64,000 nt of DNA from Pseudomonadota bacterium (GCA_963204905.1 CAUJJN010000382.1:25798-89797); one strand, 5' to 3'. Counted from the stretch's first letter, positions 18,490 through 30,731 are shown. The notes: generated by a model from the letters alone, not told the origin. Numbers and translations: made by a program.

Positions 18490-19950
18490 ATGCTGGCGTG
18501 GCTCGAACTGCCGCTGTTTTTCGTTCACTTGATGGCAGTAGCGCGAGCAATCACCCGCGCGAACAGGGAGCCCGCTGCCCGCGTCGCATGGGTCGCGGTC
18601 ATCATGTTCCTACCGCTGCTCGGCGTCGTTGCCTATCTGCTGCTGGGAGAGACCAACATCGGACGGGAGCGGCTTCGTCGGCTAAAGGCGGCGGAAGATC
18701 GCGTGACGCGTCCTGACGAGACGAGCCATGCGACGGACGCCATTGCCCCCGAAGCGGCTGCGCAGTTCGACCTCTGCGGTTCTATCAATGGATTGGGTCC
18801 CGTGAGTGGCAACCGCATTGCACTTCTCGGCAATCCGGACGCATCGAACACTCACCCGACGCTGGATTCCGACAGCGCGATCGATGCTCTGGTGCAGGAT
18901 ATCGAACGGGCAACGGAGCACGTCCACATCGGTTTCTACATCTGGCTCGACGATGGCAATGGCGGCAAGGTCGCCGACGCTGTAGCTGCTGCCTCACGAC
19001 GAGGCGTGCACTGCCGGGTAATGGTGGATGCGTTGGGGTCCCGCGGCTTTATCCGCGGAAAGCGCTGGAGACAGCTGCGCGGAGCGGGTGTGTCGCTTGT
19101 CGCAACGTTGAACGACATTCCACGTTTGGGGCACCTCGCCGTTGGGCGCCTCGATCTGCGCAACCATCGCAAACTCGTCATTATCGATAACAGCATCGCC
19201 TATTGCGGCAGCCAGAATTGCGCCGACCCAGAATTCCGGATCAAGGCAAAGTACGCGCCCTGGGTGGACATCTTTTTCCGGTGCGAAGGGCCGGTTGTGC
19301 GGCAGGCGCAGTATTTATTTCTGTGCACCTGGACCGCTGAAACCGGCGATCCGCTGGAAGGGCTGGCCGCCGCCCAACCGGCGCCACAACGCTTCGAGCC
19401 GGGAGCGGTGGCGCAGATGTACGGTACCGGGCCGACGACGCCCGGCAATGCGATGTCCGATTCCTTTGTCGGCGCAGTCTATGCCGCGCGCAAGGAGCTC
19501 GTCATCACGACACCTTATTTCGTGCCGGACGAGGCTGTCTTGCGCGCTCTATGCGCGGCCCCGCGCCGAGGTGTGGCGACCACGATCGTCTTTCCCGAGC
19601 GCAACGATTCATGGCTGGTGGGAAATTCCAGCCGCAGTTGCTACGCGGATCTGCTCGTCAATGGTGTGGACATCTACGAATATTCGTTGGGGTTGCTGCA
19701 CACAAAATCAATTACTATCGACGGCAAGATCGCCCTGGTCGGGTCGGCCAACATGGACCGACGCAGCATGCAGCTCAACTTCGAGAACAACATGCTAGTG
19801 GCGGATGAGGTGGTCGCCGCCGCCGTTCGCGCGCGACAGCAGAGTTATCTTGGCGTGTCACGGCCAATCGCGCTCGCCACCGTCAAGGCTTGGCCATTCC
19901 ATAAACGGCTCGTGCAGAATGCGGTGGGCATGACGGCGCCGGTGCTCTGA
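18490..19950 (+). CDS. cls: cardiolipin synthase (phospholipase D superfamily)
   Basis: N-terminal TM segments; two HKD motifs NHRKLVIIDNSIAYCGSQN and LHTKSITIDGKIALVGSANMDRRS. Start trimmed from 18190. Confidence 0.9.
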   Translation: MLAWLELPLFFVHLMAVARAITRANREPAARVAWVAVIMFLPLLGVVAYLLLGETNIGRERLRRLKAAEDRVTRPDETSHATDAIAPEAAAQFDLCGSINGLGPVSGNRIALLGNPDASNTHPTLDSDSAIDALVQDIERATEHVHIGFYIWLDDGNGGKVADAVAAASRRGVHCRVMVDALGSRGFIRGKRWRQLRGAGVSLVATLNDIPRLGHLAVGRLDLRNHRKLVIIDNSIAYCGSQNCADPEFRIKAKYAPWVDIFFRCEGPVVRQAQYLFLCTWTAETGDPLEGLAAAQPAPQRFEPGAVAQMYGTGPTTPGNAMSDSFVGAVYAARKELVITTPYFVPDEAVLRALCAAPRRGVATTIVFPERNDSWLVGNSSRSCYADLLVNGVDIYEYSLGLLHTKSITIDGKIALVGSANMDRRSMQLNFENNMLVADEVVAAAVRARQQSYLGVSRPIALATVKAWPFHKRLVQNAVGMTAPVL

Positions 19951-20015
19951 CCGGAGAGCCTTTGTAGGCATCGGAACAATTTCCACCAGCGGTCTTTCAA
20001 TGGGGAAGCGGTCTT

Positions 20016-20372
20016 ATGAATGATGGGCACACTGGGAACGACAATCGGTTGGGGAGCCAGCGCGACGCGGATTTGAGCAAGCGGCTTCACCACCTCGAGG
20101 AAAAGCTTGCAAAGACGAAAGCCGACCAGGAGCAAGCCCGCTCTGACGACGGCGCAGCGAGCTCGTCAACATCCGGTTCGGCCATGGCGTATGGTTTGCG
20201 CTTGTCGTCGGAGTTCGTCGCCAGTGTCTTGGTTGGCGCCTCCCTCGGCTGGGTGATGGATCATTTCCTCCCGACATCCCCATGGGGTTTGATTGCCTTT
20301 TTCCTTCTCGGCTTCCTCGCCGGACTGCTTAACCTCGTGAGGGAGACCCAGCGTCGATCAACTCGGCCATGA
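20016..20372 (+). CDS. AtpI/AtpZ-like protein (F0F1-ATPase accessory subunit family)
   Basis: MAYGLRLSSEFVASVLVGASLGWVMDHFLPTSPWGLIAFFLLGFLAGLLNLVRET. Confidence 0.7.
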   Translation: MNDGHTGNDNRLGSQRDADLSKRLHHLEEKLAKTKADQEQARSDDGAASSSTSGSAMAYGLRLSSEFVASVLVGASLGWVMDHFLPTSPWGLIAFFLLGFLAGLLNLVRETQRRSTRP

Positions 20373-20493
20373 GGGAATTGTCAGGCTTACACGTTCGAGC
20401 GAGGCGCCGGAGTCGCGGCGCGTCGGCCGATATCAGGCCAAATTCTGAGGAACATAATTTCAAGCACCTAAGGCCCGCCGCCATGCCACGCCC

Positions 20494-20528
20494 GGTCATT
20501 TTGTCCATCTGAGCAGGACAGATTGTCC
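20494..20528 (+). promoter_or_regulatory. Paired upstream activator sites, set B
   Basis: GGTCATTTTGTCC (20494-20506) and GGACAGATTGTCC (20516-20528), starts 22 bp apart. No clear -24/-12 follows. Confidence 0.65.
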
Positions 20529-20593
20529 ATAGATATCAATGATATAATAAATTATCATGGAGGCAGAAGAATTTACAACATGGGAACTTGGCC

Positions 20594-22861
20594 ATGGCGG
20601 ACGGCAAGGCGCGGTTCAAGACTTACAATCACCCCGCCGGGGGCTGGGGCGCGGCGGCGGCCACGACGAAGATCCTTCTCGAGCAGAGTGTTGTGACCAA
20701 GGGGTCGCGGGCCCTCCTCTCGATGAACCAGCCCGGCGGGTTCAAATGTCCGAGTTGCGCCTTTCCCGATGCCGAATGCAAGAAGACACTCGATTTCTGC
20801 GAGAACGGCGCCAAGGCGCTGGCATTCGAGGCGACGAAATTCCGTGTGACGCGCGAATTCTTCGAACAGCACACCGTTTCCGAGCTGATGGAGCAATCGG
20901 ACCATTGGCTCGAGATGCAGGGGCGTCTCACCGAACCGATGCGCTATGATGCTGCCTCGGACCGGTACGTTCCCTGCAGTTGGGACGATGCCTTCGCGCT
21001 GATCAGCGAGCATCTGCGAGCTCTCGAAAGTCCACATCACGCGGAATTCTACACGTCTGGCCGCACGCCGAACGAAGCAGCCTTCCTCTATTCGATTTTC
21101 GTGCGCGAATTCGGGACGAACAATTTCCCTGACTGCTCGAACATGTGCCACGAGCCGACCAGCCGCGGCCTGCCGCCGTCGATCGGCATCGGCAAGGGCA
21201 CCGTGATCCTGGAGGACTTCGACCACGCCGAAGCGATCTTCGTGATCGGCCAGAACACTGGCACGAACTCGCCGCGCATGATGAGCAATCTGGTCGAGGC
21301 GCGCAAACGCGGCGCACCAATCGTCGCCGTCAATCCGATGCCGGAGCGCGCTTTGGTGCGCTTCGCCGACCCGCAGGATGTCATCCAGATGGCAACCTTT
21401 GGTTCAACCAAGATCGCCAGCGAATTCGTCCACATCAAGATCGGCGGCGACCTCGCCCTGGTGAAGGGCATGATGAAGGTGATCTTCGAACGAGAAGCGT
21501 CCGGCGAACAGATCATCGACTGGGACTTCATCCGCGAGCATACAGTTGGCCTGGAGCCGATCCGCGCGGATGCCATCGCGCAGACATGGCGGGAACTGGA
21601 GCAGGCATCGGGGGTCGCGGAAGAACAGATTCGCCGCTGCGCTGAAATCTACATCCGCTCCAACGCGACGATGATCTGCTATGGCATGGGCATCACCCAG
21701 CACCAGGAAGGATCGCGCCTGGTGCAGCAGCTGGTGAATCTGCTCCTGCTCAAGGGAAATTTCGGCAGGCCGGGTGCCGGCATTGCCCCCATTCGCGGGC
21801 ATTCCAACGTGCAGGGTGATCGGACAGTCGGCATCGACGAACAGCCAAGCCAGGCTTATCTCGACCGCATTCGCGACGTATTCGGCTTTGAGCCGCCCCG
21901 AGCTCATGGCCATCACACCGTCGAGACCGTGGCCGCGGCGGTGGCGGGGACGGCCAAGGTGTTCATCGGCCTGGGCGGTAATTTTGTTCGCGCGGTCCCT
22001 GACACCGAGCGCTCCTACGCCGCGATGCGCCAGCTCGCTCTCACTGTTGCGATCACCACCAAGCTCAATCGCGGACATCTGGTCCACGGCCGCGATGCCT
22101 TGATGTTGCCGGTCATCGCTCGCTCGGAGATGATCTCGACTGGCGCCGGCGAACAGTTCGTGACGATCGAGGATTCCATGTCGAATGTCACCGCGTCGCG
22201 TGGCGTGCTGACGCCAGCAAGCCCGCACCTCTTGCCGGAAGTGGAAATCGTGTGCCGGATGGCGCTCGCCACCCTGCCGGGGAGCAAGGTGGACTGGAAG
22301 AGCTATATCGATGATTACGAACTGATCCGTGACAAGATCGCGGAGGTTTATCCGGAGATTTACAGCGACTTCTCAGAGCGCATCAAGAACCCGAGAGGCT
22401 TTCATCTCGATATCCCGCCGCGCCGCCGGGTCTGGCCGACACCAAACGGCAAGGCGAATTTCCAGCCGCTACCTGGCCTCGAAGTGAATGTGCCAGTTGC
22501 CGATCCGGCGATGCTTCGTCTTGCGACGGTGCGCTCGCACGATCAGTTCAACACGACGATCTATAGTAACAACGACCGTTATCGCGGGGTCTACAATGAC
22601 CGCATGATCGTCTTCATGAATGCCGACGACCGCGCCGAGCGCGGGCTTGCGAGCGGCGCCAGCGTGGCGATGGAGACGATCAGCAACGATGGCGTGCAGA
22701 GGCGCGTCGATGGGCTGACAGTGCTCGACTATCCAATGCCGCGCGGCTCGATCGCCGGATATTACCCGGAACTTAATCCGCTCCTGCCACTCGACTACTA
22801 CGACAAGATCAGCGGCACACCAGCCGCGAAGTCGATCCCTGTGCGCGTTATCGCCGCGTAA
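20594..22861 (+). CDS. FdhF/YdeP family molybdopterin oxidoreductase
   Basis: CPSCAFPDAECKKTLDFCENGAKALAFEATKFRVTREFF...; SNMCHEPTSRGLPPSIGIGKGTV; GHSNVQGDRTVGIDEQP: YdeP-type. Confidence 0.85.
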   Translation: MADGKARFKTYNHPAGGWGAAAATTKILLEQSVVTKGSRALLSMNQPGGFKCPSCAFPDAECKKTLDFCENGAKALAFEATKFRVTREFFEQHTVSELMEQSDHWLEMQGRLTEPMRYDAASDRYVPCSWDDAFALISEHLRALESPHHAEFYTSGRTPNEAAFLYSIFVREFGTNNFPDCSNMCHEPTSRGLPPSIGIGKGTVILEDFDHAEAIFVIGQNTGTNSPRMMSNLVEARKRGAPIVAVNPMPERALVRFADPQDVIQMATFGSTKIASEFVHIKIGGDLALVKGMMKVIFEREASGEQIIDWDFIREHTVGLEPIRADAIAQTWRELEQASGVAEEQIRRCAEIYIRSNATMICYGMGITQHQEGSRLVQQLVNLLLLKGNFGRPGAGIAPIRGHSNVQGDRTVGIDEQPSQAYLDRIRDVFGFEPPRAHGHHTVETVAAAVAGTAKVFIGLGGNFVRAVPDTERSYAAMRQLALTVAITTKLNRGHLVHGRDALMLPVIARSEMISTGAGEQFVTIEDSMSNVTASRGVLTPASPHLLPEVEIVCRMALATLPGSKVDWKSYIDDYELIRDKIAEVYPEIYSDFSERIKNPRGFHLDIPPRRRVWPTPNGKANFQPLPGLEVNVPVADPAMLRLATVRSHDQFNTTIYSNNDRYRGVYNDRMIVFMNADDRAERGLASGASVAMETISNDGVQRRVDGLTVLDYPMPRGSIAGYYPELNPLLPLDYYDKISGTPAAKSIPVRVIAA

Positions 22862-23126
22862 GACGGCGACGCGCCTGGCAGCACGTCGGCATTGCGCGCG
22901 CTTGAGAATTTGTAACCGCAGCTCCGGCTTCATCGGCCGACATGTCGCCGGGATCGCGCCTGCTGGAAAGCGCCGTGGTCTGTTGACTCGATGGCGAGGG
23001 CATTCAATTGTTCGCCGAGATCGACCGCGATTACTTCACGATGATTACTTCACGATCATGGGTCTGCCATGGCTTGTGGTCCTTGGCGAGTTGCCGCGCC
23101 TAAGAGCTGTCCACTGTTGAGTGGGC

Positions 23127-23162
23127 GGTCATTTTGTCCGTCTGATGTTGGACAACTTGACC
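23127..23162 (+). promoter_or_regulatory. Paired upstream activator sites, set C
   Basis: GGTCATTTTGTCC (23127-23139) and GGACAACTTGACC (23150-23162), starts 23 bp apart. Confidence 0.75.
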
Positions 23163-23214
23163 ATGCATTGCCGTTGCCGAGCGGCAGAGCATTGAAATCG
23201 CGCATCTTTCGATC

Positions 23215-23229
23215 TGGCACGCTGATTGC
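23215..23229 (+). promoter_or_regulatory. sigma-54 -24/-12 promoter upstream of grpE (set C)
   Basis: TGGCACGCTGATTGC; GG-N10-GC; 65 bp from second palindrome start. Confidence 0.85.
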
Positions 23230-23390
23230 GTTCGCTTTGAACGGAATACGCAGCGCGCCGGCGCAAAGTGACGGATGAAGTACGAGGCAATGAAGCCGCG
23301 CCTTGCACAAGGCGCTATGGCCATCGTTCTCGATGGCGCACTGAGGGCGTCGCGCAAAATGCCCGGCAATCGTGACAATAGAGGCTCGCC

Positions 23391-24041
23391 ATGACAAACA
23401 ATTCACCGCCGCACCGTGCAGACCGCCGCTCGCAAAATGACCCCGATGGGGACAAGCCGTCTCACGCTACTGACCCTGCCGCAGCCCTGAAGCCCGAAGC
23501 TGACAACGCAGCCGCTGCGTCGGAAGCCAAGGCCGCACCTGCCGGCGCTGAGGCGGGCGGGGCCGCGGAAGATGCACACGAGCTTACCGCGCGCCTCCAG
23601 GCCGAAAACGCGAACCTGAAAGATCGCTTGCTGCGCGCCCTGGCGGAGGCCGAAAACGTCCGGCGTCGCTCCGAGCGCGATTTGAACGACATGCGCCAAT
23701 ACGCGGTGACGAAGCTTGCCGGCGACATGGCGAATGTTGCCAACAATCTGGAGCGTGCCTTGAGCAGTTTGCCGTCGGAGCTTCGCGCCGGTGAAGGTGC
23801 GCTCAAGACTTTCGTGGAAGGTGTCGAACTCACGGAGAAAGAACTTATCCGCTCGCTCGAAGCGCATGGTGTCAAAAAGATCGACCCAACGGGAACGCGC
23901 TTCGATCCGAATCTCCACGAAGCCTTGTTCACCGTTCAGGATCCGTCTGTCCCGAGCGGAACGGTTACGACCGTGGTTCAGCCTGGCTATACGATCGGGT
24001 CGCGCCCGTTGAGGCCAGCCAAGGTTGGTGTCGCGAGCTAA
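23391..24041 (+). CDS. grpE: nucleotide exchange factor GrpE
   Basis: Coiled-coil N-terminus then DLNDMRQYAVTKLAGDMANVANNLERAL, PTGTRFDPNLHEALFTVQDPSVPSGTVTTVVQPGYTI. Confidence 0.93.
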   Translation: MTNNSPPHRADRRSQNDPDGDKPSHATDPAAALKPEADNAAAASEAKAAPAGAEAGGAAEDAHELTARLQAENANLKDRLLRALAEAENVRRRSERDLNDMRQYAVTKLAGDMANVANNLERALSSLPSELRAGEGALKTFVEGVELTEKELIRSLEAHGVKKIDPTGTRFDPNLHEALFTVQDPSVPSGTVTTVVQPGYTIGSRPLRPAKVGVAS

Positions 24042-24196
24042 GCACGCGACGTACCGGCCAGGAATCTTACCAGCCACCTGTGGTCAGGCCTGCGGCAGGG
24101 GGCGCCCGAAAGCCGGTAAATCACGATGTATCCAATCGGCCCGAACCGCCCCCCTGTCCCTGATTGTTTCCAATCTTTCTTAAGCCTTCACCCGAA

Positions 24197-24232
24197 GGAC
24201 ATTTTGTCTTTGAGGCTTTGGACAACTTGTCT
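24197..24232 (+). promoter_or_regulatory. Paired upstream activator sites, set D
   Basis: GGACATTTTGTCT (24197-24209) and GGACAACTTGTCT (24220-24232), starts 23 bp apart. Confidence 0.8.
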
Positions 24233-24284
24233 CGGGTTTGCTGAACTCTCGACTTAACCCTTTGAATTTTCGCCGCTTTGGAAC

Positions 24285-24299
24285 TGGCACATGTGTTGC
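24285..24299 (+). promoter_or_regulatory. sigma-54 -24/-12 promoter upstream of dnaK (set D)
   Basis: TGGCACATGTGTTGC; GG-N10-GC; 65 bp from second palindrome start. Confidence 0.85.
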
Positions 24300-24632
24300 T
24301 CTTTCTCTTCCGCGCAACAGCACGAGCAACCCGTCAAGAAAAGCAGCAGGCGGCGACAGATGGCGAGATTTCCTACAATCCTTGGGCAAGTTGGCGACAG
24401 CATTCTGCGAAATCACGCGTCGAAGGCACTCTTCCACACGCCCTTCGTCCACGCGCCCTTCGCGTAGAGCGCGTCTGCTTGCATTGGGGTCGGGCGTCAA
24501 TCGGCCGGCCTGTTTTTCGAGCGATCAGCGATCTCCACCAACTCCATCGCCAGTCGCTCTTGTTCGGAGAAGTTCCCGAATTCAACCACAAAGATCCACA
24601 AAGCTAGAGCAGTTTTTTCAGAGGAGCATGGC

Positions 24633-26525
<1,893 letters not shown>

Positions 26526-26547
26526 CGACAAAGCAATGCCGAAACTT

Positions 26548-26601
26548 CCAAACCGAGGAGGCATCCAGTTGTTTCAACAACTCGCAACCTCCCCGGTTTG
26601 G
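26548..26601. other. Large nested stem-loop between dnaK and DUF992 gene
   Basis: CCAAACCGAGGAGG (26548-26561) pairs with CCTCCCCGGTTTGG (26588-26601), one mismatch; inner AGTTGTT/AACAACT hairpin. No T-tract after it. Confidence 0.6.
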
Positions 26602-26667
26602 CCACGACCTCGAAAAGCAATTTTCCCTGGAGGCATGGCGCCTTCAGATTACCCGGAGCGTATCCTT

Positions 26668-27171
26668 ATGAAACGATACTACTCGACCGCCGCTATGCTC
26701 GCGCTTGGAACAATGCTGAGTGCACTCGGCTCAACTGCGCATGCGCAGCAATCGGCCCCTCCGCCCGTGCAGAAGGTGCAGGTCGGCGTGCTTGAATGCA
26801 AAGGCGGCCCGACCATTGGATTCATCGTCGGCGCGGTTACCAATCTCGCCTGCGTCTTGCGCATCAACGGGGTACCCGAAGACTACTACATCGCGACGAT
26901 TCAGAAGGTCGGCATCGACATCGGCATTACCGAGAGCACCGCGCTCGCATGGGCAGTGTTTGCCCCCGTCGCCCAGCCCGGCCGCGGTGATATCGCGGGG
27001 ACCTATACCGGCGTCGATGCCATGGCTGCAGCAGTCGTCGGAGTAGGCGGCAATGTGCTTCTGGGTGGTTCGAACAACAGCATTGCGCTACAGCCTGTCA
27101 GCGTGGAAGCTACAACCGGCGTGATCATCGCCGCAGGGCTGGAGAGCATGACCCTTCAGCCAGGTCGTTGA
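26668..27171 (+). CDS. DUF992 domain exported protein
   Basis: Signal peptide; KVQVGVLECKGGPTIGFIVGAVTNLACVLRINGVPEDYYIATIQKVGIDIGIT. Confidence 0.8.
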   Translation: MKRYYSTAAMLALGTMLSALGSTAHAQQSAPPPVQKVQVGVLECKGGPTIGFIVGAVTNLACVLRINGVPEDYYIATIQKVGIDIGITESTALAWAVFAPVAQPGRGDIAGTYTGVDAMAAAVVGVGGNVLLGGSNNSIALQPVSVEATTGVIIAAGLESMTLQPGR

Positions 27172-27404
27172 TACCGCGGGGCACCGCAGGTCGGGCTGGG
27201 GCGAACGATGTTCCTGGCCCGACCGCCGAACAGATACTCGTTCTCGGCGAGGCAACTACGTCTTTTCGATCGCCATAGACCCGCAGGCATGGGAGCAGGA
27301 CACGGAGAAGCCAATTGAACATCCTGATGATCGAACCCACGCGGCGACATGCGGACAAACAATGCCGGCGCGAACATCCCATGCTTTGGTTCGGGGGACA
27401 GTGA

Positions 27405-28313
27405 GTGGCTACGAACCCGTATGACGTATTGGGCGTTTCTGCTTCGGCGTCGGCCGCCGACATTCAGAAGGCCTACCGCAAGCTTGCGAAGAAACTGCAC
27501 CCGGACCTGAACCCTGGCGACAAAGCCGCCGAGGAGAAGTTCAAGGAGGTAGCGGGTGCCTATGACCTGCTCGGCGATGCCGACAAACGCAAGCGCTTCG
27601 ATAGCGGCGAGATCGATTCGACGGGCGCCGAACGTCCCCAGCATTCCTATTACCGGGACTACGCCGATGACGGCGATTCCCATCGGTATTCCAACGGCGC
27701 CGGCTTCGCCGACTTCATGGACTCTGACGACGCGTTCGCCGAGCTGTTCAGGCGCGGTCAGCGCGCCCGGGCGAACCGTCGCGGCGAAGACATGCATTTT
27801 CGGCTGCCCATCGAATTTGTCGAATCCATCACCGGGGCGACCAAGCGGATTACGCTTCCCGACGGCGGCACGCTCGAGGTTAAGATTCCTGCGGGCCTCA
27901 TCGACGGGCAGACCCTGCGCCTGAAGGGCAAAGGCGCTCCGGGCACCGGCACGGGCGGCCCGGGCGATGCCCTGATCGATGTCGAGGTCATGCCGGATCG
28001 CCGTTTCATACGCGACGGTGACGACATCAGGATCGAGGTACCGGTATCGCTTTCCGAGGCTGTTCTGGGCGGCCGGATACGCGTGCCAACGCCGACAGGT
28101 GACGTGACCATGGCCATTCCGAAGGGATCGAACAGCGGAACCACCTTGCGCCTCAAAGGCAAGGGCGCACCGCTCCGCGGAGGTGGCAGTGGCGATGAGT
28201 TCGTGACGCTGAAGGTGGTTCTGCCGAAATCACCCGATCCGGCGCTCGAGGCGTTTGTCGAAGGCTGGGCCAAAGGCAAAGAGTTCAACCCGCGCGAAGG
28301 CAATCCGGCATGA
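27405..28313 (+). CDS. cbpA: DnaJ-class co-chaperone, CbpA-like (GTG start)
   Basis: J-domain with HPD ([35 protein letters not shown]) and DnaJ C-terminal domain without a zinc finger. Confidence 0.92.
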   Translation: MATNPYDVLGVSASASAADIQKAYRKLAKKLHPDLNPGDKAAEEKFKEVAGAYDLLGDADKRKRFDSGEIDSTGAERPQHSYYRDYADDGDSHRYSNGAGFADFMDSDDAFAELFRRGQRARANRRGEDMHFRLPIEFVESITGATKRITLPDGGTLEVKIPAGLIDGQTLRLKGKGAPGTGTGGPGDALIDVEVMPDRRFIRDGDDIRIEVPVSLSEAVLGGRIRVPTPTGDVTMAIPKGSNSGTTLRLKGKGAPLRGGGSGDEFVTLKVVLPKSPDPALEAFVEGWAKGKEFNPREGNPA

Positions 28314-28600
28314 CGTTGAGCAAGCAACAATTTTTGACGACCTCGGGACTGCGGGTGCACACCCTTGAGCTTTGGCTCGAGCAGCAATGGCTCATTCCGG
28401 TGGAGACGACGGACGACGGGGCAACCTTCTCGGATGTCGATGTCGCTCGTGCGCGGTTGATCTTGAATCTCAAGGACGACTTCGGGATCAATGACGAGGG
28501 CATCGACGTCATCCTTCATCTCCTCGATCAACTTCATGGCGCCAGGCAAGCCATGGCGGTGTTGCGCGCAGCTGGCACCGATCGACCTGGAGACGCCTGA
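28310..28600 (+). CDS. cbpM: CbpM-like chaperone modulator (MerR-like fold)
   Basis: Overlaps cbpA stop (ATGA); [21 protein letters not shown]...[23 protein letters not shown]. Confidence 0.8.
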   Translation: MTLSKQQFLTTSGLRVHTLELWLEQQWLIPVETTDDGATFSDVDVARARLILNLKDDFGINDEGIDVILHLLDQLHGARQAMAVLRAAGTDRPGDA

Positions 28601-28649
28601 ACATTATTCGGTTCGTCGGCGGGCCGACGGTATAGGAGCAGGTAGATCG

Positions 28650-28886
28650 ATGGCGGGAACAGCCTCATCCAACGGATCAATCGAGACGCTTGTTCTCCAG
28701 GCGCTCGTGCGCAAGCTCGTTCAAACGAAGGTGCTGAGCCGGGACGACGTGACCGCCCTTCTCACCGATGCGGCGACGCGCCTGAACATCGATGGATCTC
28801 CTCAAACGCCGCGCGCGGCGGCCACCATCGTCGGGGAAGATTTGCTACCCACGTATCTGGACGACGCCGGCTTCTCACGCCCCTAG
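28650..28886 (+). CDS. small hypothetical protein (78 aa)
   Basis: MAGTASSNGSIETLVLQALVRKLVQTKVLSRDDVTALLTDAATRLNIDG... Confidence 0.55.
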   Translation: MAGTASSNGSIETLVLQALVRKLVQTKVLSRDDVTALLTDAATRLNIDGSPQTPRAAATIVGEDLLPTYLDDAGFSRP

Positions 28887-29163
28887 TTGCGGAGCGCCCA
28901 GTGGACGTGGCGATCACCCAATATCAGGTCCATTGCGACAAGACGCGGCCCACACCGATATTGCGGTTGATCGGGGTGACTGCGTCAATCTCGATGTTGC
29001 GGCAATTGCAGATCGACAACGGTGCGCCATCAAATATTGTCGATGATAGAGCGCTGTACTTGATAACGCACCTGCTATTATGCGGATTTATAAGCGATTT
29101 CTTCGTCAAACAGGTTTCTGCGAAAGACTGGATGACAGTCAGTGACTAGCGGATGAGCGCGCA

Positions 29164-29307
29164 TTGAAGCACGGGGATCGTCTTGCGGCCGATGCCAAAG
29201 CCGTCGCGACCGGACGTTTTGGCATCGGCAGATTGCTTGCCTGGTTCGCGGCTTCGTTCGGCATGGGACTATCCATTGCACTGGAGAAGGCGATCGCATT
29301 GTTTTGA
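29164..29307 (+). CDS. possible small membrane protein (TTG start, 47 aa)
   Basis: LKHGDRLAADAKAVATGRFGIGRLLAWFAASFGMGLSIALEKAIALF; hydrophobic segment, directly upstream of the regulator gene. Confidence 0.3.
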   Translation: MKHGDRLAADAKAVATGRFGIGRLLAWFAASFGMGLSIALEKAIALF

Positions 29308-29342
29308 GATGAGCGCCTGGCAGGCGCCTGGAGTAAGCATGA

Positions 29343-30731
29343 ATGTCTGGAGAAACCCATCGCGAAGACGCTGAGCCGCCTGTCGCCCCTGAATTCGGGC
29401 CCTGGCTCGCTCAGGCCTCCATACTGATCGTTGATGACGAGCCCGGGATCCGCAATTTCCTGGTCAAGATGCTGCGCCCACGCTGCAAGCTCATCTGCGA
29501 GGCCGCCGACGCCAGGGAAGCATCGAGAAAGCTCGACGAGCAACATTTCGATGTCGTGATCCTGGACAATGTCATGCCGGGCAAAACAGGCCTGGATTGG
29601 CTCGCCGAGCAGCGCGCCATCGGCTTCTTCGCCGATGTGATCCTGATGACCGCCTATGCCGATCTGGATACCGCGATCGGCGCCTTGCGCATCGGCGTCA
29701 TTGATTTTGTCATCAAGCCGTTCCGGTCGAATCAATTGCTCAACGCGATCGCACGCTGTCTCGACCGTGCGCGACTGGAGCGCGAAAACTACGTCCTGCG
29801 CCATGAGAGGCAGTTGCCCTCCCGCCAGCTCTATTTGCGCGACAAATTGCTCGGCACGTCGCCGGCAATCGACCAGGTACGCAAGACGATCGCGAGGGTC
29901 GCGCCGTTGCCGACATCGATCCTGCTGACAGGCGAATCGGGAACGGGCAAGGAGGTCGCGGCCAGATCAATCCACTCGCTGTCGAACCGGGCCGACAAGC
30001 TGTTCGTCCCGGTCAACTGCGCCGCCATTCCAGCCGATATGCTGGAAAGCGAGCTTTTCGGTCATGTGAAAGGCGCCTTTACCGGCGCTGGCAAGGCGCG
30101 TGAAGGCCTTTTCATGTCCGCCGAAGGCGGAACGCTGTTCCTGGACGAGATCGGCGAACTCCCATTCCATATCCAGAGCAAGCTGCTGCGTGCACTCGAG
30201 GAGCGCAAGGTTCGTCCGGTCGGCTCGGAACGGGAAATCCCGGTCGACGCCCGCTTCGTCTTCGCCACGAACGTCGACCTTGAGGCGGGTGCTGCGGCCG
30301 GATCGTTCCGTGCCGATCTCTACTATCGCATCAACATCATGCAGATCCATTTGCCGGCGCTTCGGGAGCGCGAGCAGGACGTACTCGAACTCGCCGAGCT
30401 GTTCATGCGTGAGATTTCGGGCTCGCTGGGCATGCCCGCCATTGCCATCGACGGTGGGATGCGCGCCTTTCTCTCGCGCTATGACTGGCCCGGCAACATC
30501 CGCGAACTGCGCAACCTGATCGAGCGCACTGTCATTCTCGGCGAATTCCGGGAAGACCACTTGAAGCCACGCGCGCACCTGGGGACTGACAGCGTCACGC
30601 TTGCCGATGTCGAGCGGCGGCACATCCTGTTCGTGCTTCACGAAGCCGGCGGCGACCGCGAGGAGGCCGCGCGGCGGCTCGGCATTTCCCGCAAGACGAT
30701 CGATCGAAAATGCGCAAGCTGGCAGTCTTGA
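29343..30731 (+). CDS. sigma-54-dependent NtrC-family response regulator
   Basis: Receiver (ILIVDDEPG...VVILDNVMPG...KPF), AAA+ with GESGTGKE Walker A and GAFTGA loop (GHVKGAFTGAGKAREG), Fis-type HTH. Confidence 0.95.
   Translation: MSGETHREDAEPPVAPEFGPWLAQASILIVDDEPGIRNFLVKMLRPRCKLICEAADAREASRKLDEQHFDVVILDNVMPGKTGLDWLAEQRAIGFFADVILMTAYADLDTAIGALRIGVIDFVIKPFRSNQLLNAIARCLDRARLERENYVLRHERQLPSRQLYLRDKLLGTSPAIDQVRKTIARVAPLPTSILLTGESGTGKEVAARSIHSLSNRADKLFVPVNCAAIPADMLESELFGHVKGAFTGAGKAREGLFMSAEGGTLFLDEIGELPFHIQSKLLRALEERKVRPVGSEREIPVDARFVFATNVDLEAGAAAGSFRADLYYRINIMQIHLPALREREQDVLELAELFMREISGSLGMPAIAIDGGMRAFLSRYDWPGNIRELRNLIERTVILGEFREDHLKPRAHLGTDSVTLADVERRHILFVLHEAGGDREEAARRLGISRKTIDRKCASWQS

Noticed and set aside
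29226-29240. CGGCAGATTGCTTGC, GG-N10-GC spacing upstream of the response regulator
   Set aside because: Poor -24 element, lies inside a plausible small ORF and lacks an upstream dyad pair; could be chance.
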